From Gemmatimonadota bacterium (lineage in GTDB: Bacteria > Gemmatimonadota > Gemmatimonadetes > Gemmatimonadales > Gemmatimonadaceae): a DNA stretch of 39,895 nt. The position numbers and the translations under genes are program-made. Every line of letters starts with the position of its first letter. The stretch's first letter is position 1. Positions 1 through 9,061 of the stretch are shown piece after piece. Where the stretch lies: NCBI GenBank assembly GCA_031127095.1, contig JARIEX010000017.1, forward strand, positions 1 to 39,895. The letters are read 5' to 3'. Below the pieces are notes generated by a model. The model was not told the DNA's origin. It worked only from the letters and a program-made list of their open reading frames with translations, and made no database searches.

Positions 1-417
1 CCCGCCTGCGGCTCTCCACCGTGCGAACCCTACAATACGACCCTGATCGTGCTCGAGCGAGCTATGGCGGGTTCGGCGGCAACGACCATCAAAAGACCAT
101 CATCTCAGGACCGCGAGCTGGGAAGGTTCCGCACCCGCTACCTCGTCGCGCGACAGCCGACCGCCACTCACGTCGTTGCCTCCCAGTTGGGTAGTCTGAG
201 CTCGTGCACCACGTCGCCGAACCGATGAAAGCGGCATAAGTGCAATGCCCGCGCGCGACCAACCGGTTGCCTGCCTCGACAGGGGCACTCACGATCCCGC
301 CCATCCGGCCGCTGTACCTTTCGCATGCGTCCACGTCATTCTTTTGACGATGCATGCCCGCGCACGGTGTGGGTCAGCCGGCCGACCTGCACGGCGTCAC
401 CTCAGCACCCATGTCAC
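1..417. other. Stretch without a recognisable gene
   Basis: No coding region can be supported here. A frame open from the window edge runs to a TGA at about 226, but its roughly 75 residues contain no motif I recognise, so it could be the end of a gene cut by the window or chance. The part from 325 to 417 is in frame with the exported protein that follows and would be its N-terminal extension if the ATG at 325 were used. No tRNA, terminator or strong promoter is evident. Confidence 0.4.
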
Positions 418-1101
418 GTGACCACACGCGTTCGCGAGCACCTTGCCGCCCATTGCCTATACGCGTTGCTGCTCTGCCTCGCGACGAACACCGCGCTCGC
501 TGGACAAACGCCCGACACGCGCGCCGTGCTGAAGACGGTGTTCCCCGAACAGATCGAACGGGACTTGGCGGTGTCGGCGGCGCCGGAGCATCTGCACGCC
601 GGCGCGACGGTGTATGTCTACGGCGCAAAGGGTTTCCGCACAGTGCAATCCGGCACCAACGGATTCACCTGTCTCCTCAATCGCGATGCGTTCTTCTACG
701 GTCGGACTGCGTTCAAGCCAACTTGCTGGGATGCCGAAGGTGCCACCAGCTACGTGCCCGTGATGCTGCGTGTTGCCGAACTGCTCGCCGTCGGTAAGTC
801 GGTCGAGGAAATTCGCGCCGACGTGGACGCCGGCTTCAAGGACGGGCGATTCCATCGTCCACGGCGCACCGGTGTGGCCTTCATGCTCGCCGGTGACATC
901 GAGCTGGAGCCAGCCACCGGGAAGCTCGTGAAGCAGGCGTTCCCGGGGCACTATATGATCTACGCCCCCGGGGTATCGAGCGAGGACCTCGGCTATTCAC
1001 GCGAGGCCGCCACAGCCAATCCCAGCCTGCCGGTCATTTTCCGTTCCGGCGCGGGCGGCGCGGAGCTCGGCTATCTGATCATCGTACCGCAGCACGAGTA
1101 A
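418..1101 (+). CDS. Exported protein of unknown function
   Basis: The open frame can start at ATG 325, but I prefer GTG 418. From there the protein begins with a basic n-region, a hydrophobic core (LYALLLCLA) and an ALA-like signal peptidase site near residue 27, whereas the preceding 31 residues look non-coding. Neither start has a convincing ribosome binding site. The mature part (about 200 residues) looks globular and has two cysteines, one before LNRDAFFYG and one in TCWDAEG. I do not recognise the family. It is probably periplasmic or secreted. It stands alone, with no close partner on the same strand. Real coding is supported by the signal peptide and by length; the function is unknown. 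Confidence 0.6.
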   Translation: MTTRVREHLAAHCLYALLLCLATNTALAGQTPDTRAVLKTVFPEQIERDLAVSAAPEHLHAGATVYVYGAKGFRTVQSGTNGFTCLLNRDAFFYGRTAFKPTCWDAEGATSYVPVMLRVAELLAVGKSVEEIRADVDAGFKDGRFHRPRRTGVAFMLAGDIELEPATGKLVKQAFPGHYMIYAPGVSSEDLGYSREAATANPSLPVIFRSGAGGAELGYLIIVPQHE

Positions 1102-1383
1102 TTACGGCCGATCGCGAAGACCGTCGTCGGCGTTCCCCCAATCTCAAGTCTAATAATTATGTAAGAGACGGAGTTCGGGCTCCTGCGTGCTTCGCTCTTC
1201 GGCCGGTTGTGCCGTCTTTCCGCAATCCATTGCCGCCGGCCACGCCGCAGATGCCACCGCATTCTCGCGTGGTGTCCGGATGGCGACACGATGCAATGTG
1301 CGGTATATCGATTTGCAGGAGTCTGGCGTATCGCCAAAGAAATCCGAGCTTAGGAGCTTCATGGCTCAAGGGCGCGTGTTTAT
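1102..1383. other. Gene-poor segment with an AT-rich spot
   Basis: No gene can be supported here. The segment contains an unusually AT-rich stretch at 1151-1164, with the palindrome ATAATTAT at 1153-1160, in otherwise GC-rich DNA. It lies just before a truncated Fic fragment. The combination looks like a footprint of past DNA gain and loss, but no transposase, integrase or tRNA is visible. Confidence 0.4.
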
Positions 1384-1698
1384 GTGTCCATCTCAAGGAA
1401 GGTCGCTGAGATACACGACGCCGAAGAGGTTGTACGTCGCGCGTCGGCGATCAACACGGAGCTCAACCCCCGACAGCTCGCGCTGATCAACCACGCGCTG
1501 AAAAAGGCCACGGCTCGCTACACCGTGGAGTCACACCGGCTGTCGCATGGCGTCAGCTACGAGACCGCGCGCAGTGATCTGCTCAAGTTGGTCGGGCAAC
1601 AGCTCCTGACGCAGCGGAAGGTTGGGAAGATGTTCGTGTTTACGCCTCGTACATCGTCTCGCCCCCCACCACGGTGCGCACGATGGCGATATCCTTGA
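1384..1698 (+). pseudogene. C-terminal remnant of a Fic-family protein
   Basis: The frame starting at GTG 1384 encodes about 62 residues (roughly 28-89) that look like the winged-helix domain closing many Fic proteins: LNPRQLALINHALKK, then ARYTVESHRLSHGVSYETAR, then LLTQRKVGKMFVFTP. The catalytic Fic core (HxFx(D/E)GNGRxxR) is absent upstream in any frame I can see, so this is most likely the tail of a lost gene. Resemblance stops near 1651, and the last 12 or so codons are read through the 3' end of the amidohydrolase on the other strand (stop at 1640). It could be expressed as a small DNA-binding protein, since it keeps an intact frame, but a remnant is the simpler reading. Family assignment is by remembered motif. 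Confidence 0.6.
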
Positions 1699-3364
1699 TT
1701 ACGTCGGGCTTCACCGTGTGCGGATCGTCAGACAGCATGACGAAGTCGGCCAGCTTGCCCACGGTGATGGAACCTTTGATCGATTCCTCGTGCGCGGCGT
1801 ACGCGCCGTGGAGCGTGTTCACACGCAGCGCTTCGCTGACGCTGATGCGCTGATTCAGGCCCCACGAGGTGCCGTCCCAGCCGGTGCGGGTGACCATCCC
1901 CTGCATCCCCATGAGTGGCGCGAAGGGGCCCGGGCTGAAATCCGACCCGGCCGCGGCCCGCACGCCGGCGTCCAGCAGCGTGCGGAAGGCCATGCTGCGC
2001 TGCATGAGCGACTCGCCGTAGAACGGAAATTTGTCGGTGTTGTAGTAGGCGTACGTGGTGAACATCGACGGGATCGCGTCGAGCGCTTTCATGCGCCGGA
2101 CCAGATCATCGGTGACGAGCGTACAGTGCGTGATCTTGGGGCGCGCGTCGGCCCGCGGAAACTGACGCTGCGCCCGTTCGAAAGCCGTGAGATACATGTC
2201 GATGGCTACGTCACCGTTGGCGTGGCAGTTCACCTGAATACCGGCGCGGTGCACACGCGCCACCCACGCGTCCAGGGTGTCCTGTGATTCGGTGACGTTG
2301 CCTCGATAGTCCGTCCCGGCGTACGGCACGCTCATGGCCATCGTGCGCTCGGAGAACGAGCCGTCCACGGTGTGCTCCGACGTTGCACCGAACCGGATCC
2401 AGTCGTCGCCGAAGCCGCTGCGGATGCCGCTGGCGATCATCCCTTCCAGCACGGCGCCCGACGCCTCGTAGTTGATGCGGTGCCGAAGGTCGCCGCGCGC
2501 CCGGACGTCCTGCATCGCCGCCAGATCGCCACCCTCGTGGTGCACGGTCGTGAGACCGTAGCGCGCGAACTGCTTCGACATGTGGGCGATGCCATCCCGG
2601 TCGCGCCGCGCGCGCTCGGCGTCCGAGAACTGCGGCCGCGTCCCCACGGCATTGAGGACATTCATCGCGCGATCCGTCACGCGCCCCGACAGTTCGCCCG
2701 TGGCATCCTTGTCGAACGTTCCACCGGCGGGATTGACGGTATCCTTCGTCACCTTTGCCCACTCGAACGCCCGGCTGTTGTAGAACGCCGTGTGTCCGCC
2801 GCGATGCCGCACGACCACGGGGTGCTCGGTGCTCACCCGGTCGAGATCCTGCCGCGTGAGCTGCCGCTTGTCGGTGAGTTTCGTATCGTCGTGAAAGTAT
2901 CCGGACACCCACGTACCGGCCGGCGTCTCCCGCGCCCGCGCGCGCAGTTTATCGACGATGCTCTCGATGCTGACGAATTCCACGTCGAATGGATTGCCCA
3001 CCAGCACCTCGTACAGCAGCGTACTGCCGCCCGCATGATTGTGCGTGTCGATGAATCCCGGCACGACCGTGAGACCGCCGGCATCGATCACGCGCGTGCG
3101 TGCTCCCGCCATTGCCTTCACCGCGGCCGTGGTGCCCACGGCGACGAACCGGTGCTGACTGACCGCAAAAGCGTCGGCGCGCACCCCGTCCATCGTGTAG
3201 ACCTTGGCGTTGATGACCACCAGATCCGGGTCGATGGCGCGGGCGGTGGGCACCGGCCGCGACGCCGGTTGGCGCAGGGCACCGAGCCAGGACGGGGTCA
3301 GCGCGCCAACCGCGCCAGCCATGGTCAGGCCCATGAAATCGCGCCGCGAGCGTTGGTTGGTCAT
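1640..3364 (-). CDS. Exported amidohydrolase, YtcJ-like (amidohydrolase 3 family)
   Basis: The start is ATG 3364, preceded by GGAGA about 5 bases upstream; the 152 further codons of open frame upstream look non-coding. The 574-residue protein begins with a twin-arginine signal (SRRDFMG, R7-R8), so it should be exported folded. A metal-binding motif PGFIDTHNH sits at 103-110 (HxH at 108 and 110). The central region has the CHANGD element and the C-terminal part SDFSPGPFAPL, which carries the late metal-binding Asp of this family. Length fits YtcJ-like enzymes (about 520-580). Members hydrolyse C-N bonds of varied small molecules; the substrate cannot be read from sequence. It is divergent from the Tat-exported sulfatase, with 271 bases between the starts. 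Its 3' end overlaps the Fic remnant. Confidence 0.9.
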   Translation of the reverse strand: MTNQRSRRDFMGLTMAGAVGALTPSWLGALRQPASRPVPTARAIDPDLVVINAKVYTMDGVRADAFAVSQHRFVAVGTTAAVKAMAGARTRVIDAGGLTVVPGFIDTHNHAGGSTLLYEVLVGNPFDVEFVSIESIVDKLRARARETPAGTWVSGYFHDDTKLTDKRQLTRQDLDRVSTEHPVVVRHRGGHTAFYNSRAFEWAKVTKDTVNPAGGTFDKDATGELSGRVTDRAMNVLNAVGTRPQFSDAERARRDRDGIAHMSKQFARYGLTTVHHEGGDLAAMQDVRARGDLRHRINYEASGAVLEGMIASGIRSGFGDDWIRFGATSEHTVDGSFSERTMAMSVPYAGTDYRGNVTESQDTLDAWVARVHRAGIQVNCHANGDVAIDMYLTAFERAQRQFPRADARPKITHCTLVTDDLVRRMKALDAIPSMFTTYAYYNTDKFPFYGESLMQRSMAFRTLLDAGVRAAAGSDFSPGPFAPLMGMQGMVTRTGWDGTSWGLNQRISVSEALRVNTLHGAYAAHEESIKGSITVGKLADFVMLSDDPHTVKPDVIKDIAIVRTVVGGETMYEA

Positions 3365-3635
3365 CGGGTCTCCGTGAAAAATCAGCAGGTGGACGGCGAG
3401 TCTGCGTGAGAGTATGCCGCCCCGTGAGAAGCTTGGCGAGGGCGCGCGGCGTGGCCTGGCCAGCGCCACCGGCCATTGCCCGCGCTCTGCGCCGACCGCA
3501 GTTTGACTCATTCGACCGACTGCGCACCTGTGTGCCGCACCGTGTCCCACCACGTTCGCCCCCCTTCGGTCTGCGTCGCCCGTGCGATGCGCCCACCAAT
3601 CGCCACCGGTGCTGCCGGGCGGCTCCGGATCGCTC

Positions 3636-5156
3636 ATGCCACGTGTTTCGCGCAGGACATTCATTGGAGGGCTCGCCGCTGGCGGGATCGGCCTCGCCAT
3701 TGGAAGCCGGTATCTACTGGGCGAGAAGCGGGCGCCCTTTCCCGCGCCACGCGCCATCGGCGATATCCTGGCGCTCGACCCCACCTTCACGGGGCGGCCG
3801 CCGAACGTCATTCTGATCAACTGCGACGATCTCGGCTACGGGGATCTCGGGTGCTACGGCAGCAGTGCGGTGAAGACACCGCATATCGATGCGCTGGCCG
3901 CGGGCGGTATGCGCTTCACCGATTTTCACGCGTGCGATTCGGTCTGTACCCCGTCGCGGGCGGGGCTCCTGACCGGCCGGTACCCGAAGCGGATGCGGCT
4001 CGACTTCCCGCTTATGCCGAGCACGACGGCGATCAAGACCAAGCTGGTGAATCAGCTTGGCTTTGCGGCCGGTTCCGCCGGGGTGATGGACATGGACTCC
4101 GAGGTTGGCGCGGAGGGGCTGGATGCGTTCGAAGTCACGATGGGTCAGGCGCTGCAACAGCGTGGGTACCGCACGGCGATGATCGGTAAATGGCACCTCG
4201 GCGATTTCACGAATGCGCCGCAGTATCATCCGCTCGAGCATGGCTTCCAGAGCTTTTACGGCGTGCCGCACAGCAACGACATGCAGCCGTTTCCGCTCTA
4301 CCGGGGACGTGATGTCATCGAGGCGAACGTGCAGGACCGCACGGCGCTCACCCGCTTGTATACCGATGAAGCGATCAAGGTCATTGAGGCGAATACCGAG
4401 ACGCCGTTCTTCCTGTATCTCGCCCACACCTACCCACACCGTCCGCTCGCCGCGTCCACGCAGTTCAAGAACACGTCGGATGGTGGTCTCTACGGTGATA
4501 CCGTTGAGGAGATCGACTGGAATGTGGGGCGTCTCATCGAGACGCTCACGCGACACAACCTCGACGCGAATACGCTCGTGTTATTCACGAGCGACAATGG
4601 GCCGTGGTATGATGGCAGCCCAGCGGGCTTTCGCGGACGGAAGGGACAGAGCTTCGAGGGCGGTCACCGGGTGCCGATGATTGCCCGCTGGAACGGGACG
4701 ATCCCGGCGGGCCGGTTGTGCGAGGCACCGACGATGAACATCGATGTCTTCCCCACGATGCTGTCGCTCGCCGGCATCGGGATGCCGTCGGACCGTCTGA
4801 TCGACGGGGAGTCGATGGTGAATCTGCTGACCCAACCCGACGTGCCGCCGGCGACGCCCCGCGAGCTCTACTTCTATCACCAGGGCACGCTCGAAGGCAT
4901 GCGCTCCGGCGACTGGAAGTTCATTCGGACCGTCAATCACTACGTGTGGCCACTGCCGGTCAACCAGATTCTCGGCTGGCTGAGCCGACAGACCACCGGC
5001 CCGCTCCCGCTGCTCTATAATCTCCGCAGCGACCCCGGCGAGGCGTACAATCTCGCTGGGCGCTATCCGGAGCGCGTCCGCGCCCTCAACGACGGGATGG
5101 TCCGCTGGGAGACGGCGATGGCGCAGAACCTGTTCGGACTGCGGACCCCGGGCTGA
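3636..5156 (+). CDS. Tat-exported sulfatase (arylsulfatase family)
   Basis: ATG 3636 is chosen because the protein then opens with a twin-arginine signal (SRRTFIGG), giving 506 residues. No clear Shine-Dalgarno precedes it. Metal-binding CDDLGYGDLG lies at 63-72. The sulfatase signature CTPSR is at 104-108, with Cys104 the residue converted to formylglycine. GKWHLG is at 184-189, and FLYLAHTYPHRPL and FTSDNGPW supply later active-site residues. All catalytic motifs look intact, so an active type I sulfatase is expected, acting in the periplasm on a sulfate ester of unknown identity. A formylglycine-generating enzyme is needed but not seen in this window. The adjacent amidohydrolase and TonB receptor may belong to the same uptake or degradation route; that is inference. 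Confidence 0.92.
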   Translation: MPRVSRRTFIGGLAAGGIGLAIGSRYLLGEKRAPFPAPRAIGDILALDPTFTGRPPNVILINCDDLGYGDLGCYGSSAVKTPHIDALAAGGMRFTDFHACDSVCTPSRAGLLTGRYPKRMRLDFPLMPSTTAIKTKLVNQLGFAAGSAGVMDMDSEVGAEGLDAFEVTMGQALQQRGYRTAMIGKWHLGDFTNAPQYHPLEHGFQSFYGVPHSNDMQPFPLYRGRDVIEANVQDRTALTRLYTDEAIKVIEANTETPFFLYLAHTYPHRPLAASTQFKNTSDGGLYGDTVEEIDWNVGRLIETLTRHNLDANTLVLFTSDNGPWYDGSPAGFRGRKGQSFEGGHRVPMIARWNGTIPAGRLCEAPTMNIDVFPTMLSLAGIGMPSDRLIDGESMVNLLTQPDVPPATPRELYFYHQGTLEGMRSGDWKFIRTVNHYVWPLPVNQILGWLSRQTTGPLPLLYNLRSDPGEAYNLAGRYPERVRALNDGMVRWETAMAQNLFGLRTPG

Positions 5157-5194
5157 CGGGACACGCGCGCGGAGGCCGAACGAATCCACCAGTC

Positions 5195-5227
5195 CGGCCA
5201 GCGTCGCACGGTGGGCGACGCTGGCCG
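5195..5227. terminator. Hairpin between convergent sulfatase and TonB receptor genes
   Basis: A 13-bp perfect stem, CGGCCAGCGTCGC at 5195-5207 with its complement at 5215-5227, encloses a 7-base loop. It sits between the stop codons of two converging genes (5156 and 5250). No T-tract follows on either strand, so it is a likely but not classical bidirectional terminator. Confidence 0.65.
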
Positions 5228-5249
5228 AACGGTGGGTGATCTCACGCGA

Positions 5250-7694
5250 TCAGAAGGACGTGCTGACCGAGAAGAAGATCTGCCGCGGGGCACCGGTCAG
5301 GAACGTGGTGTTGTCGCCGCTGGCCGTGAAGCCGCCACTGCCCATGGTGCCGATGTACCGCTCGTCGAGCAGGTTGTTCATGTTGAGCTGCAGCTCGAGC
5401 ATCTTGAGTGCGCCGATGCGGCCCAGGCGGTAGCGCGCCGAGAGATCGGACACGAAGTAGCCCGGCACCTTGCCTTCTCCGTCGCCCGCCGTGTTCAGGT
5501 CGTTCGTGTACGTGAAGTACCGCTCGCCCACATAACGGCCACCCAGCGTGAGATTGAGCTTGGCGCGCGTGTAGGACAGCGACGCCGTAGCCATCTGCTT
5601 CGGCGCGTCCTGCACGTACTTGTCCTTGGTGCTCACGCGCGACGACGCGTTGGCCTGATTGGCGAGGTAGTCGTCGCCGAACTTCGAGCTGTTGAAGGAC
5701 GCCGAACCGAACGCGCGCAGGCCATTGCCAAGATCCGCGTTCACCACGCCTTCGAGTCCGACTGTGTTCACCGATCCCACGTTGCCGAAGCCGGTCGCGC
5801 AGGTGACCGTCTGCGGGCAGAGCGCGATGCCGAGCAGGCGGTTGCGATAGTCGATCGTGTAGCCGGTCACGCCCGCTTCGACCTTGCCGCGGCGCGTCCG
5901 GGCGCCGACTTCCAGGGTCGTCGCGCGCTCAGCCTTCGCGGTGGTCTTGAAGAACTCGAAGGTTGCCGGCGCCGCATTGTACACGCCACCAGCCGGACTG
6001 AGGGGAAACTGGTTCACATTTTCCGACCAGTTGGCAAACACTTCATTGTTTTCATTCATCTTGAACACCGCACCGACCTGCGGGAGGATTCCCGCGTCCG
6101 TCTTCACGTTGAGCGAGGGGCGCGTGGCATCCGCAAAGATCGGCGCCACGATGCCGGCCGTCGGAGTGTTCCCGTTGTTCGTGAAATCCGCGTTGACCGT
6201 GAGCAGCTTGGCGCCGTACGAGAGCGTGAGCCGATCCTGGAGCAGACGATTCGTGTTCTGCACGTGCAGCTGCGTGGTGCTGACGTCGGCGGTGCGGTCA
6301 TAGTCGAGTCGGAGCACCTTCGTGAAATCCACTTCCGGGCTGGCCTGATAATTCTTCATCCGCCAGCGCGGACGACGGTTGCTCGATTCATTCATTTCGT
6401 ACCAGCCACCGACTTCGAACTGGTTGGACACGCCGCCGATCATGAACGATGATGTCGCCTTCGCCATGAGGCCGGAGCGGTTGGCCTTGTACTGCGTCTG
6501 GCGGAACATGATCGGGTCGGGGCTGTAGGCCGCACCGTAGCTGGGTGCATGCCAGTCTCCGCCACCGCGATTGAGGTGCAGATACGGCTGCACTTCGATG
6601 CGGGTTGATGCCGTCGGCTTGAATTCACCCTTCAGGTACGCGAGGTGATCAAGGCGTGCGCCCTGCGCCGAGCTGTAGTACGAGGCATCGGTCAGCGGCG
6701 TGTACGTCGGCAACGATGCCTCGGCGAACTGCTTCGCCGTGGCCCAGCTGGTGTGGTAGTCGAACATCGGTCCGAAGCCGAACGTGCTCGATCCCGGCGC
6801 CGTCGCGTTGAACACGCCGAGCGACAGGTCCATGTAATCGCTTTCCTTCTTGTTCGCGTAGTTGTAGAACGCCGTGAACTTGCTCGAACCGATGAACAGG
6901 TTGGACTTCAGGTTGATCTGCTCATGCCAGTTCTGGCCGGCGCCACCAATGAATCCATTCTGACCGAAGAGCAGGTTCTGCTCGCCGGGGAAGTTGGAGA
7001 GCCGCTCACCGCCGCCCTTCCACTTGTCGGAGTCAAACCGGGACACCGACATGAATGCGGAGACGCCATTGCCGCCACCGAACGTCTTCAAGCCCATGTC
7101 GTAGCGCAGCAGCGTGCGGCGCGCGCTGTTCTGACCGCCCATCTGCTGCAGCAGGAACTGCTGCTTGCCCGCCGGTTCGGCGGTCGCGTACTGCACCACG
7201 CCACCGAGGTTGTTGGCGGATGCGGTGCCCAGCGCGCCGCTACCCTGCGCCACGGCAGTCGACTCCAGGTTCGACGCGTCAACCGCGCGGCCTACGCCAA
7301 GACCGTTCCAGTTGCCGTATGACATGTCGCCGAGCGGAATGCCGTCCATCGTCTGTCCGATCTGCGCGGTCTGGAAGCCACGCATCGTGATTCGATTGGA
7401 CCACTCGTACATCCCGAAGCCGTCCACCGACTGCATGTTGACGCCGGGGATGCGCTCGACTGCCTTGAGTGCACTGGTACCGGGGGCGGCGGCCTTGAGC
7501 ACGGCACTGTCAATGCCGGACGCGGCGCGCACGCTGCCTCGGCCGGTGACACCTGAAATCGTCACCTTGCCGAGTGCCTGCGCGGAATCGCGCTTGGTGG
7601 TGGCCTGCGCGTTGAGGAGTGACGCGGAGAGTAGCAGCGACGAGGACGCCGCGGCGAGGAGCGTCAGGAATGCCGGTCGGGAATCGTGATGCAT
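5250..7694 (-). CDS. TonB-dependent outer-membrane receptor
   Basis: The 814-residue protein has an N-terminal signal peptide (hydrophobic LTLLAAASSSLLLSASLL, ending LNAQA). A plug domain follows, with typical elements ALKAVERIPGVNMQSVDG, NRITMRGFQ, MDGIPLGD and LGGVVQY at about residues 75-170. The rest is a beta-barrel of alternating aromatic strands ending in ISVSTSF-like IFFSVSTSF, whose terminal Phe is the usual barrel-assembly signal. There is no N-terminal carboxypeptidase-like domain, unlike the second receptor in this window. It imports a ligand across the outer membrane using TonB energy; the ligand is unknown. The asparaginase stop lies 190 bases upstream on the same strand, so the two might share a transcript, but the gap allows a separate promoter. 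No good ribosome binding site precedes ATG 7694. Confidence 0.93.
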   Translation of the reverse strand: MHHDSRPAFLTLLAAASSSLLLSASLLNAQATTKRDSAQALGKVTISGVTGRGSVRAASGIDSAVLKAAAPGTSALKAVERIPGVNMQSVDGFGMYEWSNRITMRGFQTAQIGQTMDGIPLGDMSYGNWNGLGVGRAVDASNLESTAVAQGSGALGTASANNLGGVVQYATAEPAGKQQFLLQQMGGQNSARRTLLRYDMGLKTFGGGNGVSAFMSVSRFDSDKWKGGGERLSNFPGEQNLLFGQNGFIGGAGQNWHEQINLKSNLFIGSSKFTAFYNYANKKESDYMDLSLGVFNATAPGSSTFGFGPMFDYHTSWATAKQFAEASLPTYTPLTDASYYSSAQGARLDHLAYLKGEFKPTASTRIEVQPYLHLNRGGGDWHAPSYGAAYSPDPIMFRQTQYKANRSGLMAKATSSFMIGGVSNQFEVGGWYEMNESSNRRPRWRMKNYQASPEVDFTKVLRLDYDRTADVSTTQLHVQNTNRLLQDRLTLSYGAKLLTVNADFTNNGNTPTAGIVAPIFADATRPSLNVKTDAGILPQVGAVFKMNENNEVFANWSENVNQFPLSPAGGVYNAAPATFEFFKTTAKAERATTLEVGARTRRGKVEAGVTGYTIDYRNRLLGIALCPQTVTCATGFGNVGSVNTVGLEGVVNADLGNGLRAFGSASFNSSKFGDDYLANQANASSRVSTKDKYVQDAPKQMATASLSYTRAKLNLTLGGRYVGERYFTYTNDLNTAGDGEGKVPGYFVSDLSARYRLGRIGALKMLELQLNMNNLLDERYIGTMGSGGFTASGDNTTFLTGAPRQIFFSVSTSF

Positions 7695-7884
7695 GCGTCG
7701 GTCAGGGGGAAGGGAACGCGATCAAGCGGATCACCCTGACTTTTCACGCCTTCTGTCTCGAACGCCCTCACGACACGCTATCAACGTGTCTCGGTGATGT
7801 CACAGGCCGATCACCAACGCTCTCAGAATCTCGGGTAGCGGCACCCTTTTAGTACGAGGGACGCTCGGTGCGATCCGTCGTGGA

Positions 7885-9054
7885 TTAGTACCGCAGAAAA
7901 TACCGCTGGATCTCGACCGGATTGTTCGTGCGGGTGAGGGCCAGCATGAGCAGAATCCGCGCTTTGGCCGGTGTGAGGTGCTGCGCCGTGACCATCGGCG
8001 GCGCGGGTGGCAGCGTTGGCGTCCTGGTGGAGTCACCAGCAGTGGCCGTGCTGTCGGTGCGCGCCGGCGTGGCGCGCGGTTCCGCGCGCGGGGCATCTGG
8101 ATCGCGTGCGGCGCTCATGTTGTCGCCGTACGCGAACACCGTGACCACCACCACGCCGGCGCGGCGCAGCGCCGTGTACACCTCCGACTCGGCGCGCGTC
8201 ATCCCGTTGCTGGCCACGGCCACGCCGGCCGGTTGTCCGTCGAATCGCGGACCGGTGCCCCCCGGATAGGAGTATTCGAGCTCCACCCGCGGCAGTGAGT
8301 CCACCTTCCGCATGTCGAACTCACTGTCCTCGCCGTGCCGCCGAACCGGCGCGAACAGAAAGTCGGGGCCGTTGCCACCGACCACGCCCAGCATCCCCAT
8401 CTCGCCACCGCTGAAGCCGCCGGTGCGCTGATACAGCTTGCGCACCTCGCGCGCCGAGAGGATGCGATCGTCCATCACGACCATCACGCCCTTGCCGACC
8501 GCCTGCCGATCGGCCGCCACCCGTACCGCGGATAGCAAGTTGATCGGCCCATCGGGGCTGATGCCCGTAGCCGGTCGCTGCGCACCGACCACCACCACCG
8601 GCTTGTCGGAACGGACGGAGAGATACAAAAAGAACGCCGTCTCTTCGAGCCGGTCGGTGCCGTGGGTAACGACCACGCCCGCGAGATCATCGCGATCCTT
8701 GAGCACCTTCTCGATGCGCTTCGACAGCGCCAGCCACTGCGCCGGCGTGATCGATGTGCTCGGCACATTCGAAAACTGCTCGGTTTCGATCTGTGCGTGC
8801 TTGGACAGCTCGGGGACCGACGCGATGATCTGTTCGGCGGTCAGCGTCCCGGCGCGGTAGCTGCCGAGGGAACCCGGCGCATCCTGCACGCCGGCGATGG
8901 TGCCACCGGTGGCGATGAGCAGCACTTTGGGGAGGCGCGTATTGGGCTTCGCGTCGTTGCTCTGCGCGCGCACCGTGCCGACGGTGAGGAGCAGCAGGGC
9001 GCCAAGGCGGATGGCACCGGTGCGCGCCGTCACGCGGCGAATGGCCAAGGTCAT
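7885..9054 (-). CDS. Exported L-asparaginase (type II)
   Basis: Start ATG 9054 is supported by AGGA six bases upstream and by a signal peptide (LGALLLLTVGTVRAQ). The 389-residue protein carries both asparaginase signatures: ATGGTIAG with Thr52, and VVTHGTDRLEET with Thr133-Asp134; the substrate-loop element QRPATGISPDGPINLLSAV follows. It should hydrolyse asparagine (perhaps also glutamine) to aspartate and ammonia in the periplasm. Family members are normally about 330-350 residues. Here the extra length is a Pro/Thr/Ala-rich insert of about 45 residues near 300-350, before the last helical segment. The upstream small exported gene ends in a TAG that overlaps the ribosome binding site, so the two are an operon. 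Confidence 0.92.
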   Translation of the reverse strand: MTLAIRRVTARTGAIRLGALLLLTVGTVRAQSNDAKPNTRLPKVLLIATGGTIAGVQDAPGSLGSYRAGTLTAEQIIASVPELSKHAQIETEQFSNVPSTSITPAQWLALSKRIEKVLKDRDDLAGVVVTHGTDRLEETAFFLYLSVRSDKPVVVVGAQRPATGISPDGPINLLSAVRVAADRQAVGKGVMVVMDDRILSAREVRKLYQRTGGFSGGEMGMLGVVGGNGPDFLFAPVRRHGEDSEFDMRKVDSLPRVELEYSYPGGTGPRFDGQPAGVAVASNGMTRAESEVYTALRRAGVVVVTVFAYGDNMSAARDPDAPRAEPRATPARTDSTATAGDSTRTPTLPPAPPMVTAQHLTPAKARILLMLALTRTNNPVEIQRYFLRY

Positions 9055-9061
9055 GTCGTTC

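Noticed and set aside
1153-1160. Palindrome ATAATTAT as an attachment or resolution site
   Set aside because: No recombinase gene, no repeat partner and no tRNA nearby; only the AT-rich composition is notable.
3365-3820. N-terminal extension of the amidohydrolase up to 3820
   Set aside because: It would overlap the divergent sulfatase start, and a Tat signal with a good ribosome binding site marks 3364 as the start.
7772-7790. Hairpin GACACG/CGTGTC between asparaginase and TonB receptor as a riboswitch or terminator
   Set aside because: Only 6 bp of stem, no T-tract and no conserved riboswitch core; could be chance.
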